A DNA stretch of 64,000 bases from Flaccisagitta enflata (taxonomy: Eukaryota > Chaetognatha > Sagittoidea > Aphragmophora), in the NCBI GenBank assembly GCA_965153355.1, contig OZ231126.1, positions 29,574,001-29,638,000 of the forward strand, given 5' to 3'. A program made the position numbers and the translations under genes. How positions within the stretch are numbered: the stretch's first letter is position 1; each line of letters starts with the position of its first letter. Positions 1 to 13,000 of this stretch are shown one piece after another. Under the pieces are notes generated by a model. The model did not search any database, was not told the origin of the DNA, and saw nothing but the letters and a program-made list of their open reading frames with translations.

Positions 1-92
1 GACTTCAGGAAATAAAATAGATAAAAAAACAACAGATCAACGGACGGACGGACAAAGCGGGTGTAGAGTCGCGTGCACGCGACTAAAAAATC
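1..92 (+). mobile_element. Hairpin-ended (HINE-like) element, 3' tail
   Basis: Only the tail is inside the window: a GGAC tetranucleotide run, AAAGCGGG, then the palindrome GTCGCGTGCACGCGAC followed by TAAAAA. The same tail ends many elements here. The left part is cut off by the window edge. Confidence 0.75.
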
Positions 93-189
93 TACCAAAT
101 CTACCAAATCTCTAAAGAAGTGGGAAACAGTTTCCATACTGGTAAGTGGTAACCATGTGTTAACCTTGTGTTTAAATAAATCAGTATAT

Positions 190-412
190 CTGAAAAATGA
201 CTATCTCCAGCAACGATGCCCCCCAACGCTACAGCAGCAACAGAAACAATAACAACAACAATAAAAACAACAACAACGTCAACAACAACAACAATAACAA
301 TAACAACAACAACAACAACAACAGCAACAGCAACAGCAGCAGCAACAGCAACAGCAGCAGCGGCAGCAGCTGCAACAGCAACGGCAACAGCAACAGCAAC
401 AACAACTAGAAA
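190..412 (+). repeat. (AAC/CAG)n trinucleotide tract with coding-like flanks
   Basis: A 170-base CAA/CAG/AAC run gives poly-Asn, poly-Thr or poly-Gln in the three forward frames. The Gln frame continues past the tract as LEMTHLKELISDDDARQR and stops near 504. Another frame opens at 446 (MPANAALDFSSTDATK) and runs into a GGAC-rich element tail. The bases before the tract (197-235) resemble those after it (412-460), sharing ATCTCC, CGATGCCC and CCAACGC, but in a different frame. It could be an exon of an unrecognised gene. No convincing splice sites or homology were seen, so it is reported as a repeat. Confidence 0.7.
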
Positions 413-603
413 TGACTCACCTCAAGGAGTTGATCTCCGACGACGATGCCCGCCAACGCAGCATTGGATTTTTCCTCAACAGATGCCACGAAAACACCTG
501 AACAACAAAAACGACAACAATTACTTAAACAAGTATTACAAAACTTTCAATTCCGACCGGGAGGGGGGCCCGGAGCGGCAGCGGAAATGCGCGTTTTCGA
601 CTC

Positions 604-742
604 GTGGAAGGAAGGATGGACGAACGGATGGAAGGACGGAAGAACAGACCGATGAATGAACGAACAGAAAGAAAATCTCTGAACTTTGACGGACGGAAGG
701 ATCGACCGAATATTAGCTTTTATTGTCGCGTGCACGCGACTG
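604..742 (+). mobile_element. Hairpin-ended element tail, degenerate
   Basis: GGATGGAC/GGACGGAA runs lead to the hairpin GTCGCGTGCACGCGAC at 725-740. The body found in complete copies is not recognisable. Confidence 0.5.
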
Positions 743-744
743 AA

Positions 745-1672
745 ACGAATAAATCCACAGATCCCCGCGAAGAAGCACCTGACGAACCAATAAGGAACAA
801 GATCACACACAAAAGAAATAAATATTTCAAATAAAGCAAAGGATTCAGTAAAACATAATCTTTGAGGCATCAGATTTCTTCGCCGCCTAATCCAGTCAAA
901 TTTAAAGGCTTATCATTCGATTTTTATGTTTGAATTTTGTTGACACTCTCAATATTGACTCAGCTGATTTGCGTGTCATTCTGTCCGTCGATGTACCTGC
1001 GTGGGATGTTTGGTTTGTCCGTCCGTCGTCTCTTTTTGGGTGGCTTCGAATTTCACGTGCACTTTCACGATACCCCCACCTTTCATGTTCATAAATCAAT
1101 GTTTGCTAACTAATATTCCTCGATACTTGACAATAGAATGTAACCAAGATATTTCTTTACTTCAATTTATCAATGGAAAAAGAATTTACTGGAATCTAGT
1201 GTTTAAGGATAGCATGGTAAAGATTTTGAAATTCTCATAATAATCGACAATGAGCTCTCAGTGAGAACTCCCCAGAATGGAAAGAAAAGAGGAACAAGAA
1301 AATCGAGAATTTAGTAAGCCTATTTCAGCCCGGTGGACGATGAGATCATTCAAAACTGTCTCTAAGAGTGATATGAGTATCTTTTTATCAAAAGCTTGAC
1401 TGTGATGTGATTAATACTTTCATAATCTTTCCCTGCGATATCCCATTGATTCAAACTAGATCTTGACCTTCCAATTTCGACGACCGCAGTCAAAAAGAAC
1501 AAGGCCAAGTGTCCCCAGTGTGAGATTTAACGACCAGACTGAATTTGAAAATCAACCGAAACACTCAATAAAGATGGGAGGCCTTTGACATCTTCCCCGG
1601 CCGTGGTCTTAGGTATCCATCCCCGGCTAATCGATATGTCATTTGACTTACAGTAAAATTAGAGTCAACATG
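745..1672. other. Stretch without recognised gene
   Basis: AT-rich sequence with a short GTCCGTCCGTC run near 1018. I see no exon, RNA gene or repeat that can be supported. On the minus strand it lies downstream of the last visible ERCC6L exon, so it is probably intron. No segment matching the expected helicase C lobe was found. Confidence 0.4.
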
Positions 1673-1675
1673 GTA

Positions 1676-1757
1676 CAGTTAGAACCCACTAACGGAATTG
1701 AGGGGACCAAAAAATTGTATTCGTAATAGGCGGAATACTGTTGTAGCCAATACAAGA
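1676..1757 (+). mobile_element. pogo/Tigger-like MITE fragment
   Basis: TACAGTTAGAACCCACTAAC followed by GGGGACCAA and AATAGGCGGAATACTGTT matches, with substitutions, the 53310-53485 MITE at the palindrome centre. Only about 80 bp of this half remains. Confidence 0.55.
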
Positions 1758-1980
1758 ACTATCTCCAAAACCTTGATTTCAACGGAGAATTTTCAACTCT
1801 ATCGACCCCGTCGCGGGGGCGAATCTAAAAATAGCGACTAATGAGAGGGAAACACCGGAAAGCAATCGATATTCTGCCTTATCAGTCGATAGAAGGTTAG
1901 GAGGGAATTAACGGATTCATGAAACGCGCTTTAGAGACAAATCCGACCACTCCCCACGCATCAAGTAGATGTGGCGTTTC

Positions 1981-2193
1981 TCAATTACCGCAGCCATTTC
2001 CCCAAACGACAAATACCTTTCCTCCCCCCCACTCCCTCCCCCCTCACTCATCATCCGCTCATCCCACCAGCATCAAACATATCCGCACGCACTTCTCATT
2101 TACCGCAGCCATTTCCCCAAACGCCAATTACCTTTTCCCCCACTCCCTCCCCCTCGCTCATCCCACCAGCATCAAACATATCCGCGCGCGGCT
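1981..2193. repeat. ~110-bp direct duplication
   Basis: Two adjacent copies share TACCGCAGCCATTTCCCCAA at their start and CATCAAACATATCCGC at their end, separated by C-rich spacers of different length. The duplication lies just downstream (minus strand) of the ERCC6L donor at 2220. Confidence 0.75.
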
Positions 2194-2220
2194 TCATCAT
2201 AAGAGTTTGTTAAAAAATAC

Positions 2221-5200
2221 CGGCTTCGCTCTGCAGTTTCCTGTCAGAGACTTTGCTAATGTCGGGTCCCATGCCGCGTAGATCTTCGCCGATGCCGCCG
2301 CCGCCGCTTCCATCGTCGAGACTCTCGTTAGGATCGCAGGTGGAGCTGTCGAGACCGAGTTTGCGGCAAGCACGGACCGGCAACAACCGAGGATGATCGC
2401 AGATCTTCTTTAAAAACGTCAACGCGACCAACGGACTCCTTTTTGACGTCAACAATTCCTAGGAGAGAAAGTGGGGGGGGGTGAAGAGCAAGATCTATAA
2501 TGATTGGAAGTAAAATGGAGTGAATGAGAAATCGAAATCAAAGATTAGGTGATGAAGGGAGAGGAGAGAGTCAAAGAACAAAAGCGAAAATGATTAGGAA
2601 CAAATGTAGGAAAGAGTGGAGACAAAAAGACAGGAAAACAGGCACGAGGAAAGAAAGAGCGAGGAGAGAAAATGAAGTGTAGAAAGAGAAAGAGAGAGAG
2701 AGAGACAGAGAAAGACAGAAAGAAACAAAATGAGAAACAGAGAGAGAGAGAGAGAGATATATATAATTTGTTTTACATCAGCTTAGTAAGTCACCACAGT
2801 TGTCGGGCTTGGGACCGACTCAGCGTTTTAAGCGCTCCCTCAAACTCCTGTGTTACCTTCATGCCCGTCGTGGATTCGAACCCTTGACCCTCATTTCTGA
2901 ATGCAAGTATTCTAACCACTAGACCATGAAGGCTGACTTACTAGAAGCTGATGATTTGTTCCATTGGATACTTTTTTGGTGTCCTAGCAGATACCCCAGT
3001 CTGTGACTGGCTTTGAGTCTGACGTAGGAACCATTTAATGAATGCGATGAGCAGAGATATATAATTTGTTTTACATCAGCATAGTAAGTCACCACAGTTG
3101 TCGGGCTTGGGACAGACTCAGCGTTTTAAGCGCTCCCTCAAACTCCTGTGTTACCTTCATGCCCGTCCTGGATTCGAACCCTTGACCCTCATTTCTGAAG
3201 GCAAGTATTCTAACCACTGGACCATGAAGGCTGACTTACTAGAGGCTGATAATTTATTCCATTGGATACTTTTTTGGTGTCCTAGCAGATACCCCAGTCT
3301 GTGACTGGCTTTGAGTCTGACGTAGGAACCATTTAATGAATGCGATGAGCAGAGATATATAATTTGTTTTACATCAGCATAGTAAGTCACCACAGTTGTC
3401 GGGCTTGGGACCAACTCAGCGTTTTAAGCGCTGCCTCAAACTCCTGTGTTACCTTCATGCCCGTCCTGGATTCGAACCCTGGACCCTCATTTTTGAAGGC
3501 AAGTATTCTAACCACTAGACCATGAAGGCTGACTTACTAGAGGCTGATGATTTGTTCCATTGGATACTTTTTTGGTGTCCTAGCAGATACCCCAGTCTGT
3601 GACTGGCTTTGAGTCTGACGTAGGAACCATTTAATGAATGCGATGAGCAGAGATATATAATTTGTTTTACATCAGCATAGTAAGTCACAACAGTTGTCGG
3701 GCTTAGGACCGACTCAGCGTTTTAAGCGCTGCCTCAAACTCCTGTGTTTCCTTCATGCCCGTCCTGGATTTGAACCCTTGACCCTCATTTCTGAACGCAA
3801 GTATTCAAACCACTAGACTATGAAGGCTGAATGACTAGAGAGAGAGAGAAGAGAGAAGAAAGAAAGAAGAGAGAAGAGAGAAGAAAGAAGAGAGAAGAGG
3901 AGAGAAGAAGAAGAAGAAAGAAAGAAAGAGAAGAAGAGAAGAAGAAAGAAAGAAGAGAAGAGAAGAAGAAAGAGAAGAAAGAAGAAGAGAAAGAAAAGAA
4001 GAAGAAAGAAGAAAGAAAAGAGAAGAGAGAGAGAAAGAGAGAAGAGAAAAAGAGCAACAGAAAGAAAAAGAAGAAAAGAAAACAAAAGAGAAAAGAGAGC
4101 AACAGAGAAAAGAGAGCAACAGAGAAAAGAGAGCAACAGAGAAAAGAGAGCAACAGAGAAAAGAGAGCAACAGAGAAAAGAGAGCAACAGAGAAGATAAA
4201 GCAACAGAGAAAAGAGAGCAACAGAGAAAAGAGAGCAACAGAGAAACGAGAGAAACGAGAGAAACGAAAGGAGAAAGAGAGAAAGAGCGAAAGAGAGAAC
4301 GAGAGAAAGAGCACCCAGGAAAGTGTTGATAAATTACACAGTCTTGATTGAGGCTTTACAGCGTTGGGATCGAGAAACTCAAAAAAAGTAATGAAATTTC
4401 AGAAGAAAAAGAAAAAAAGTTCAATATTGAAATGAAATGAAGATGTGTATGAATTTTGAGATGACAATTTGTACTTCTATGTTTCAGGTTAAATCGCCTT
4501 GATAAAGACGGCATGGATCGTCGAAAATTTGGCAAAATTTCGTTTTTATTCCGAGAGAAAGAGAGAAAGAGAGTTAAAGCGATACAAACATTGCAACGAC
4601 TACATTAAATTATGAATCTTTATCCGTATCTGCATTGACCAGGTGGATTTTTAGTTTTTAACAAGGTGGCTTTCGGCGAGTGTATCGTAGAAGTGAGTAT
4701 ATTCGTCATTAAAAGAGCTGTATCATCAAGGATCATTAGCACATCACGGTTACAAGTCAAACGGAGGCAGAGATTGTCACACTAATTTTAGCCATTTAAA
4801 AAAAAGCTGGATTAAACCGGCTGGATTAAATTGGCTTTTTTCAAACAATTTTTTGAAAAAAGCCACCGAAGAGTGGCTTTTTTCAAAGGAATTTTGAAAA
4901 AAATACACCAAAAATCAAAATTTCACCTGAAATACCATATTTTTCAGAAAATAGCTGTTTGATTTCAATGGAATACTGTTTTGTCAATAGCTAACCTTTT
5001 ACCTGACATATTCTCTGTTGCATTCTAGCAACCTTAAACCACTTTTCACAGTTAGATAAGTGATCGGCTCAGTGCAGTGCAGTGGTTAGCGCGACTCTGG
5101 ACAACAAAGGTTAGTCCGGAAATCATTGTATCATTGTATAGGTTTTGCAAGTTGGGTAAATTCTCTTGCTACCCATGTGGTTTCATATATGACTTTTTTG

Positions 5201-8200
5201 TTCTGATTTCAATCATAGGGGATGACGTTTCCCATTGCTGACCAGCGGGGGGCTGAGCCATCTCAGAAGCAAAATTTTAGCCCATTCACTTACACTTCAT
5301 TATTAGGCCAGGTTCATTTTGTGCTTTTGAATAAACGAATAACTATCCAGAATACAAGCAATCTTTATATTCCAGCAGCAAAATTCAATCTTTTATTCTT
5401 TTTACAAAATCAATCTGATTTTTATCTTGGCACCATGTTACAGTGAAAATTTTTTTTATAGTTCAGTATTTCTTCAGAAGTCAGAATTGATAATGATTAA
5501 ATTGATTTTGCTGATTTGGGCTCTTGTTGCGGAAATGCATATGGAACATGAAGAAACATAGGAAACATTAGTAAATGTACAAATAATGTGATTGAATTAT
5601 TTTGAGCTGTATTGTACTACCTTGTCATTGTGATTTGTTCCAAATCTGTTTCTTTTAAACTGTCAACTGTAATGAGTCATTTATTGTTAAGTTTGACAAT
5701 GTTAAGGCATTCTACTTAAGTCAAGGTGCAAATAAAGATAAAATTTTGGTTTCATTCTCTTTTCATAACTATATTCATAACTATTTTATGATTTTTTTAA
5801 TGAAATTTATAATTTTGTAGTTTTATATTATTTCATTAATAAATTAAAACCTAGTTTGATAAAGGCGTTGCTTTGTTTCATTAACAAAGACAAGAAAGAA
5901 TTACTGGAAATAATAGATTCCTTTAAAAATAGTAGAGCAAAAATTCAAAACCTGTGAAGGGAAAATCCTAAAACTTAAACAAAATGAACAATTTTGCATT
6001 TTTAAAAACATGGCCCTCATCTCAAAGGTTCTTAGAATGAGGCCATGTTTTTGAAAATGCAAAATTTTGCATTTAGAGAGAGTCTTAGAATTTTCCCCAA
6101 AACAAGTCAAGTTACAAAATTAGATTTCCTTCTTTTTTCTCCCTTTTTCACTTGCTCAGCACTTTTTTTTTTTTTATCTACAAATGATTTTCTATGCAAA
6201 ACTTAAAACAATAAAACATAACAGTATTATTCTTTGATGAAAAAATTCTAGATTTGTAAAATTTAAAATATTAGAAAAAATATTTTGACTCCTCTAATTT
6301 GTCCTTCGTTTGCACTTTGACTTAATATTATCATCATCTTGTCATGTTTATAGTAACAAGGCCGCACACACAGCTACCGAAGTCGCGTGCAGGTGGGCAG
6401 GAGCCATATTTGAGGTCACCAGACCATTTGGGCAGGAGCAGTGAGGTCAAAGAAATAAAATCATAAAAAAAAGTAAAGTGTGACCAACCGACCGACCGAC
6501 CGACCGACCGACGGACAAAGCGGGTTGTAGAGTCGCGTGCACGCGACTAAAAAGTGATGGTTTGAAAGTACATTTTTGAAAAAAATCCGGCGTTTGAAAA
6601 AATGGCTTTTTTGCCAACCCAGGTCACTCAGTGTTTTCGCTGAGAACAAATCCGTCGATAATTTTGAGGCATGGAAAAATCGATATTTCCGCCTTTCATC
6701 ATGATCGTCGTCACTTCGTCACAATCATCCCCATAATCGTCGTCACCGTCGTGGCGTCTCATAGTCATATTCGTGTCACTGTCATCGTCACGGTCGTCAT
6801 CGTCGTCATCAGCACTACCCTTGTCGGCGTAATAGTCAACGTCGTCATGGTCATCGTCGTCCAGTCTCTCATGCCATCGTTCTAAATAAACTCTTCACGA
6901 AGGACGAGAGGAAAAAATCAATGAGAAAGGGGAAATTATAAACAAGAAACCGGAGGGGGAAATTGTAATCTATGCCGTTGAAGTCAGTTCAGCGACCATC
7001 GCAAACACTTCAGTTCCTAGAGTGTTTGTTTTACCAAGAAGCGATGTCAACTCTCCTAGGATGAAATTGTCGAGTTTGAACAACTTCAAAAGTTGCCAAA
7101 TCTTTAAATTTCATATTGGATAAACCGCTTTATGTCAAAATTCAATTCATCCATTACATAAATTAAAAAAAAAGTCTAATAGTCAATATCTAACATAATT
7201 TGTCACTACAATTCAGGAGGAGGAAGGGAGGAAGAGAGGGGCCGGGGGGGGAGGGTTGAGGTTGGCAGAGACAGTAGAAAAGTCACAAGCCAAACTGATT
7301 TTGGTTATTTACCTTAACTTCGTCCTGGTGCAGGAAATCGTCATAGATCTTTATTTGCTCTTGGGAAAGGAAGCACCAAACGATGAATTCATTTTTACGT
7401 GTCAAGTCTGGCATCTCGGGACCTGGAAAAAAAGTGTCCGTGAGAGTGCAAGTGCGTTTTAGACAGATAAGAGGAGAGAAGATGGGAACCGAAAAAGAGA
7501 ATCTTATTGGAGGAATGTGGTCAGTCAGAGCGAAAAGAACAAGAAGTTATAAAGCTAAGAGAAAGACCATAGTCAAAGAGGCGGGATGAAAGGACAGCGA
7601 ACAAAAGCCAGTAAGACAAGACATACAATAGGACAGCCCGATAGGCTTGGGGTAAATTTTTGGCCCGCAAAAGATCAACTGTCAGGATTTTGGAAAGAAT
7701 GCAAAAGCCGACGATGGGGCCTTACAAACGCTATCGCTATCAAACAATTCTTCCAGCGTCTCTCAATAGAGCTTCAAAGAGGCAATGCTGCCCTCTGTTT
7801 GAGCGTGACTCAGAATCTTTGGACAATGGTGTTTAAAAGAAACTTTCCTAAAAATACAGTGTGGTCTCCTCGTTCTATTCTGCGATCATTGTTAAATTTG
7901 TTATGATATTTCTATTCTTTTTTATTCATTGCGCAACATCATCGCCGTTTTATATTTCATATTTGTTGTTTTTCTTCCTCTCTTTGCAGAAAAAAAAAGC
8001 CGGGGAGAACAGCGAAAACGTGTCAATGGAAAAGCGTCATAATCCACTGATTTTTTCGAAATCAGAGGAATTACCAGAGTATTAGAAAGTAACACTATAA
8101 CTAACTGTAACTATAACTGTAACACTCTAACAATGTCATTAGTATAACATTCAAATCTGATTACACAGTTCCGGTCTCCTCTTACTAGTATTCAGTTGAT

Positions 8201-10033
8201 GATCGGCGCCGGCAGTTTTTTGCTTCTTTTGATCCTTGATTTCCTCCTTTGTCCGGCGGAGTAACGAGGGCTGGATCAATTGCCTAATCAAGAGTACAGT
8301 ACTACAGTAACTATCCATTACTTTTAGTCGCGTGCACGTGACACTACAAAAGGCTTTGTCTGTCCGTCCATCGGTCCATCAATCCGTCTGTTGGTCCATC
8401 AAACTTGATTCTTCTAGTCATTTCAGGTCATTTTTAGTCATTCTAAGTCATTCAAAGTCATACAAAGTCACTTAAGTTAATTTGATCATTTAAGTCATTT
8501 TACATCATTTTATTATTTTATTTCATCTTGAGTTACTAAAAGTGACTTTTAGTCATCCTAAGTTATCTATGTCACGCACGCGACTTCTAAATAGGTGTTA
8601 GCCTCGTTTACGTAGAAGTAACAGGCCTTGGCTCCAAAGATCGCATTGAGGCGCAAAAACTCGGTCAGAGGCGTCCACATTACGTCCCCCAAAAAGTAAC
8701 AGATAATGATCTGGTCAAACATCGACAACCGCGAGTTAACGGCGGACTAAAACGCAAGTGTATCAACCTAACAGCGCTCGTGAGGAACACGTAACTGATG
8801 CACAGAAGCACGCGCGCAGGCGAGCAAGCAAGCAAGCGTTGACGCTTGACCTTGGCCTTGTCGTACCTCAGCGAAGTAGCCATCTCCTCTCCGAGCCGCT
8901 TCTCTCCCACGGAGGCGTCCTTTTCGCGCGCGCGACAAATCGGGTTTTCGTACTCCATTTTGAATGTTTTCTGAGTTCCCAACAACGTTCCCTATGATAG
9001 CAATGAAACAAAACATGGTTAAGCATGTTGGCAATGCTCCTAACGTTAAACCTCTCGCTCCGTTTTTCTTAGCGTACAGAACGATGGGAGCAATGAGGAC
9101 CTTAGATGGAGGGGCATTTCCTGCTGCAGTACCTTAATCAAGTAGCTTGAACTATGGTTTTACTGGAAGCTGATGGGCAAGAGCTTTGAGTGAAGATAGT
9201 GACATAACTCTAGCTGTAACTGTTGACAAAAAAAAATGCAACACCTCTCTGGACTTGAACCTGTGACCTTGAAGAGAAAGTATTCGCTTCTCTCAAGCTC
9301 AGCACCTTACCGACAGAGCTATTACGCCACATGAAAAGAATGGAAACAACCCATTTTTAGATGCGTCCTCGCATCTCTATAATACACTCTTTTTTTTTGA
9401 GTAAGGACAAAGTTTAAAAGGGCATGAGGCTGAATTTTGCCGAAAACTAAGGAAATTTTAAGGACGAAACCCAGCCTCAGATTTGAAAAAAAATTTTTTG
9501 ATTCATAATTTCAATTGTTATTACGCAAACTTGTTAAGAAAATAATTTCATCCATAGAAAATAACAATTTGTTTTATGAAATACAATCCTATTTTGCTAT
9601 GAACAGCATTCACTGTCACATCTAACATGTATTAGCTTATACTGTACATCAATTACATCAATGTATAAAACATCATAAAAAAAATATAAAAAAAACATTA
9701 GAAAGGTTAAGAACATTTCAGCCTGGAATTTGCAAATTTTAAAAGACATCTCAGCCTCAGAAAAAAATTGACTGGTCCTTATTAAAAAAAAAAGAGAAGG
9801 CCATGTCCATTTGTCGGTCGGTTGGTTACGCATTCGTCCAAATCAAGAAATCCACGATTTCTTTACAGAATATTTCATCATAATCATCAACATCATCGTC
9901 ATCATCATAGTCGTCATCATTGTCATCATCATAATCGTCATCAGCTTTGTCATCATCATCATCAGCGTCGTCGTCAAAGTCGTCATTAGCGTCAACGTTA
10001 CAATCCTCATCGTCATCATTCATCAACATCATT

Positions 10034-10074
<41 letters not shown>

Positions 10075-13000
10075 AATAATCTTCGTCATCATAATCATTT
10101 CCATCGACATCATCATTATCATAGTTTCTTTCCCGTCATCATCATAATCATCATCATCATTGTTACCATCGTCATCATCAGCATCATCGTTACCATCATC
10201 ATCATCGTCATCAGCGTTGTCGTGGTTGTCATCAGCATCATCGTTACAATTGTCATCATTCAGCAACATGATCATTAACTTAGTCTTTTTTAGATGCGTC
10301 CTCGCATCTCTATTATAGGCCATGTCCGTCCGTCGGTTGTTTGGTTGGTTACACATTTGTTTAAATCGAGAAATCCATGATATCTTGCAGAATATTGCAT
10401 CATAATCATCAGCATCATCGTTGTCATCATCTTTGTCATCGTAATCATCGTCATCGTCATCATCATCGTCATTGTTGTCAAAGTCGTCATCAGCGTCAAC
10501 GTTACAATCCTCATCGTCGTCATTGTTCATTAACACCATCCTTATCAGTTTTTTTTCGTCGACATTAAAATTATCGTTGTCATCATAAAATCATCTTATG
10601 TACCATCATCATCATCAATTCATCATCGTAATCATCATTATCTTCATCATCATCATCATCGTCGCTACCATCATCATCATCAGCGTCGTCATCGTGATCA
10701 TCATAATCAACGTCATCGTTATAATCATCATCGTTGTCATCATTCAACATCATTATCATAGTTTTAAAGATGCGTCATAAGAGGGCATGTCCATCTGTTG
10801 GTCGGTTGGTTACACATTCATCATAATCCACTATATCTATGCCACATCACACATGAATCACAAGCAAACCACCACATATCAATTTTAGATGCGTCCTCTC
10901 ATCTCTATTAGAGGGCATGTCCATCCATTGGTCGGTTGCTTACACATTCATCATAATCCACTATATCCATGCCATATCGCATACGAATCACAAGCAAATC
11001 ACCACATATCTAATTCTATAGTTAAACTATGTATGATAAAAAATGTTTTTACTGCTCTATGTAAATGTCATATCATTAAACAGGTTCATAAACTGGATCA
11101 ATAAAGCAGAGCAACGTGGCATAAATTCATATGATATTAACGAAACCATTTTTAGTGAGATTAAAGTAGAACCATATAGTGAAACCATATAAAGAAAGAC
11201 TTCATAAAACAAGACTAAGTAAAGTAAGGTCACATCAAGCGCTAACATAAGCAAAATCATCAAGTGGCACCTCATGCAATAATACCCTAAAAGTGAAACT
11301 ATTATGTGAGACAATTAAAAATATAATCATATAAAAAAATACCATATAAATAAAGAAGAGGACGCATCGTTGGCCTATCTGGCCTTGTTCTTTTGAATCG
11401 CTTGGTGTGGAATTTTATATTCACTCCACACCTTGGACTATCAGCTTTCAGCAAAACTAAAGCTATAGGTTCTTCCTTCAAACAGTAAAGTATAGAAGGC
11501 CCTCTCTGTACTGCCCTTATTGCTCCCATCGTACTGTAGATAAAACCAAACAAATCCATCTTTCTGCCGCTAAATTGCATGTACAATCTTCCATCCACCT
11601 CTATTTCTAGTATTTTCAGTAAATTTGCTATGTCGGTCGGTTCGTCACCGTTAGCTTTTCCGGCGTTTTCAGCCGAAAGGAAATGAGTTGCCATAGCCCA
11701 TAGGAAAACCTTTTTTAGATCATGGAGTCGACTCATACCTGATGAGTGAAATCAAAAAGCGCCCACATTTCTTTGATGTTATTCTGAACTGGAGTTCCAG
11801 TGAGAATGACGCGATGCCGAGACGGGATTGTACGCAGTCCCTTAGAGAAGAACAATGCAAATTAACTGTAGTGGTTAATGACTGTTTATAACTTACACCT
11901 CCAAACACGCAAACCCTACCACATGTAGTGCATCACTGGCAGGGACGGCGAGAGAAACGGCGGGCCCCCCCTCTAGCCTCTTTGACCCCCCTACCCCCCC
12001 TAGCACCCCCCCTAGCACACCCCCCTAGCAACCCCCCCCCATCCCTACAAGAGTGAAGTTTATCTTTTAGTTTTGGGTTATCAGATTAGAAATTTTTAGT
12101 TGCATGCTATGCGACTCTTACACCCCGCTTTGTCGGTCCGTTTGTTTGTCCATCACATTTTACTTTTTTTAGGTTTTTGAGGTCTTTGCCTCAGTGCTCC
12201 TGCCCAAATGATCAAGTGACCTCAAAAACAGCCCTTGCCCACTTGCGACTGGGGTGTGTGTTCAACCTTGTTCATGAAAATAACTCCAGGGCTCAAACTT
12301 CTACCTCCAGGACTTGTGGTATTGGTGTTTTACTGAGGTTTGTTTTTTTTCCCTCTAATCAAAATCAATGTGCCTTTCATTTTGTCTGAGCGAGGGATCT
12401 AAATTTGTTAGACCTTTTGACTAGATGAAATTTAGCACTGATTTTTAACCATGAGTGGAAATAGACAATGACAATGTTATACATTACAAATTTACAATAG
12501 AATATCACAATCAATGTGCCTCTTTTCCAATCTGAACGGGGGGTCTGAAATAGTCAGCCCTTCTGATTGGAAAAAATATGGCTCTCATTTTTAACCAATA
12601 CAGGCTGTACATAAAAAAAACCAAGTTAATCAATAATGGAAATTAAATCAAAATCAATGTGCCTCTTTTCCAATCTGAACAGGGGGGGGGGTCAGAATTG
12701 GTCAGCCCTTCTGACGGGAAAAAATATGGCTAATTTTTAACCAATACAGGCTTTACATAAAAAAGACTAAGTAAATCAATAATAAAAATCAAATCAAAAT
12801 CAATGTGCCTCTTTTCCAATCTGAACGGGGGGGTCTGAATTAGTCAGCCCTTCTGATTGAAAAAAATACAGCTCTCATTTAAAGATACACTCAATTATTC
12901 AAATAGGATCATGATAACTTCACTTTGAAATTATTTGTCACCTTTACAAGGGCCGAAATTTAACTGAAATATGGGTTCAATTGAAAGTAACATGTACTAT

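Noticed and set aside
2860-3800. Functional tRNA genes on the minus strand
   Set aside because: Boxes A and B are present but acceptor and anticodon arms do not fold; repeated 298-bp context shows a SINE.
3813-4314. Ser/Leu/Phe-rich frames of 122-159 aa
   Set aside because: Purine-rich microsatellite; every frame is low complexity.
6631-6885. 84-aa Ile/Val-rich membrane peptide
   Set aside because: Translation of a degenerate GTCATC repeat inside an ERCC6L intron.
9811-10539. Asp-rich 237-aa and Ile-rich 155-aa frames
   Set aside because: Translations of (ATC)n/(GAT)n tracts on the two strands, with no non-repetitive domain.
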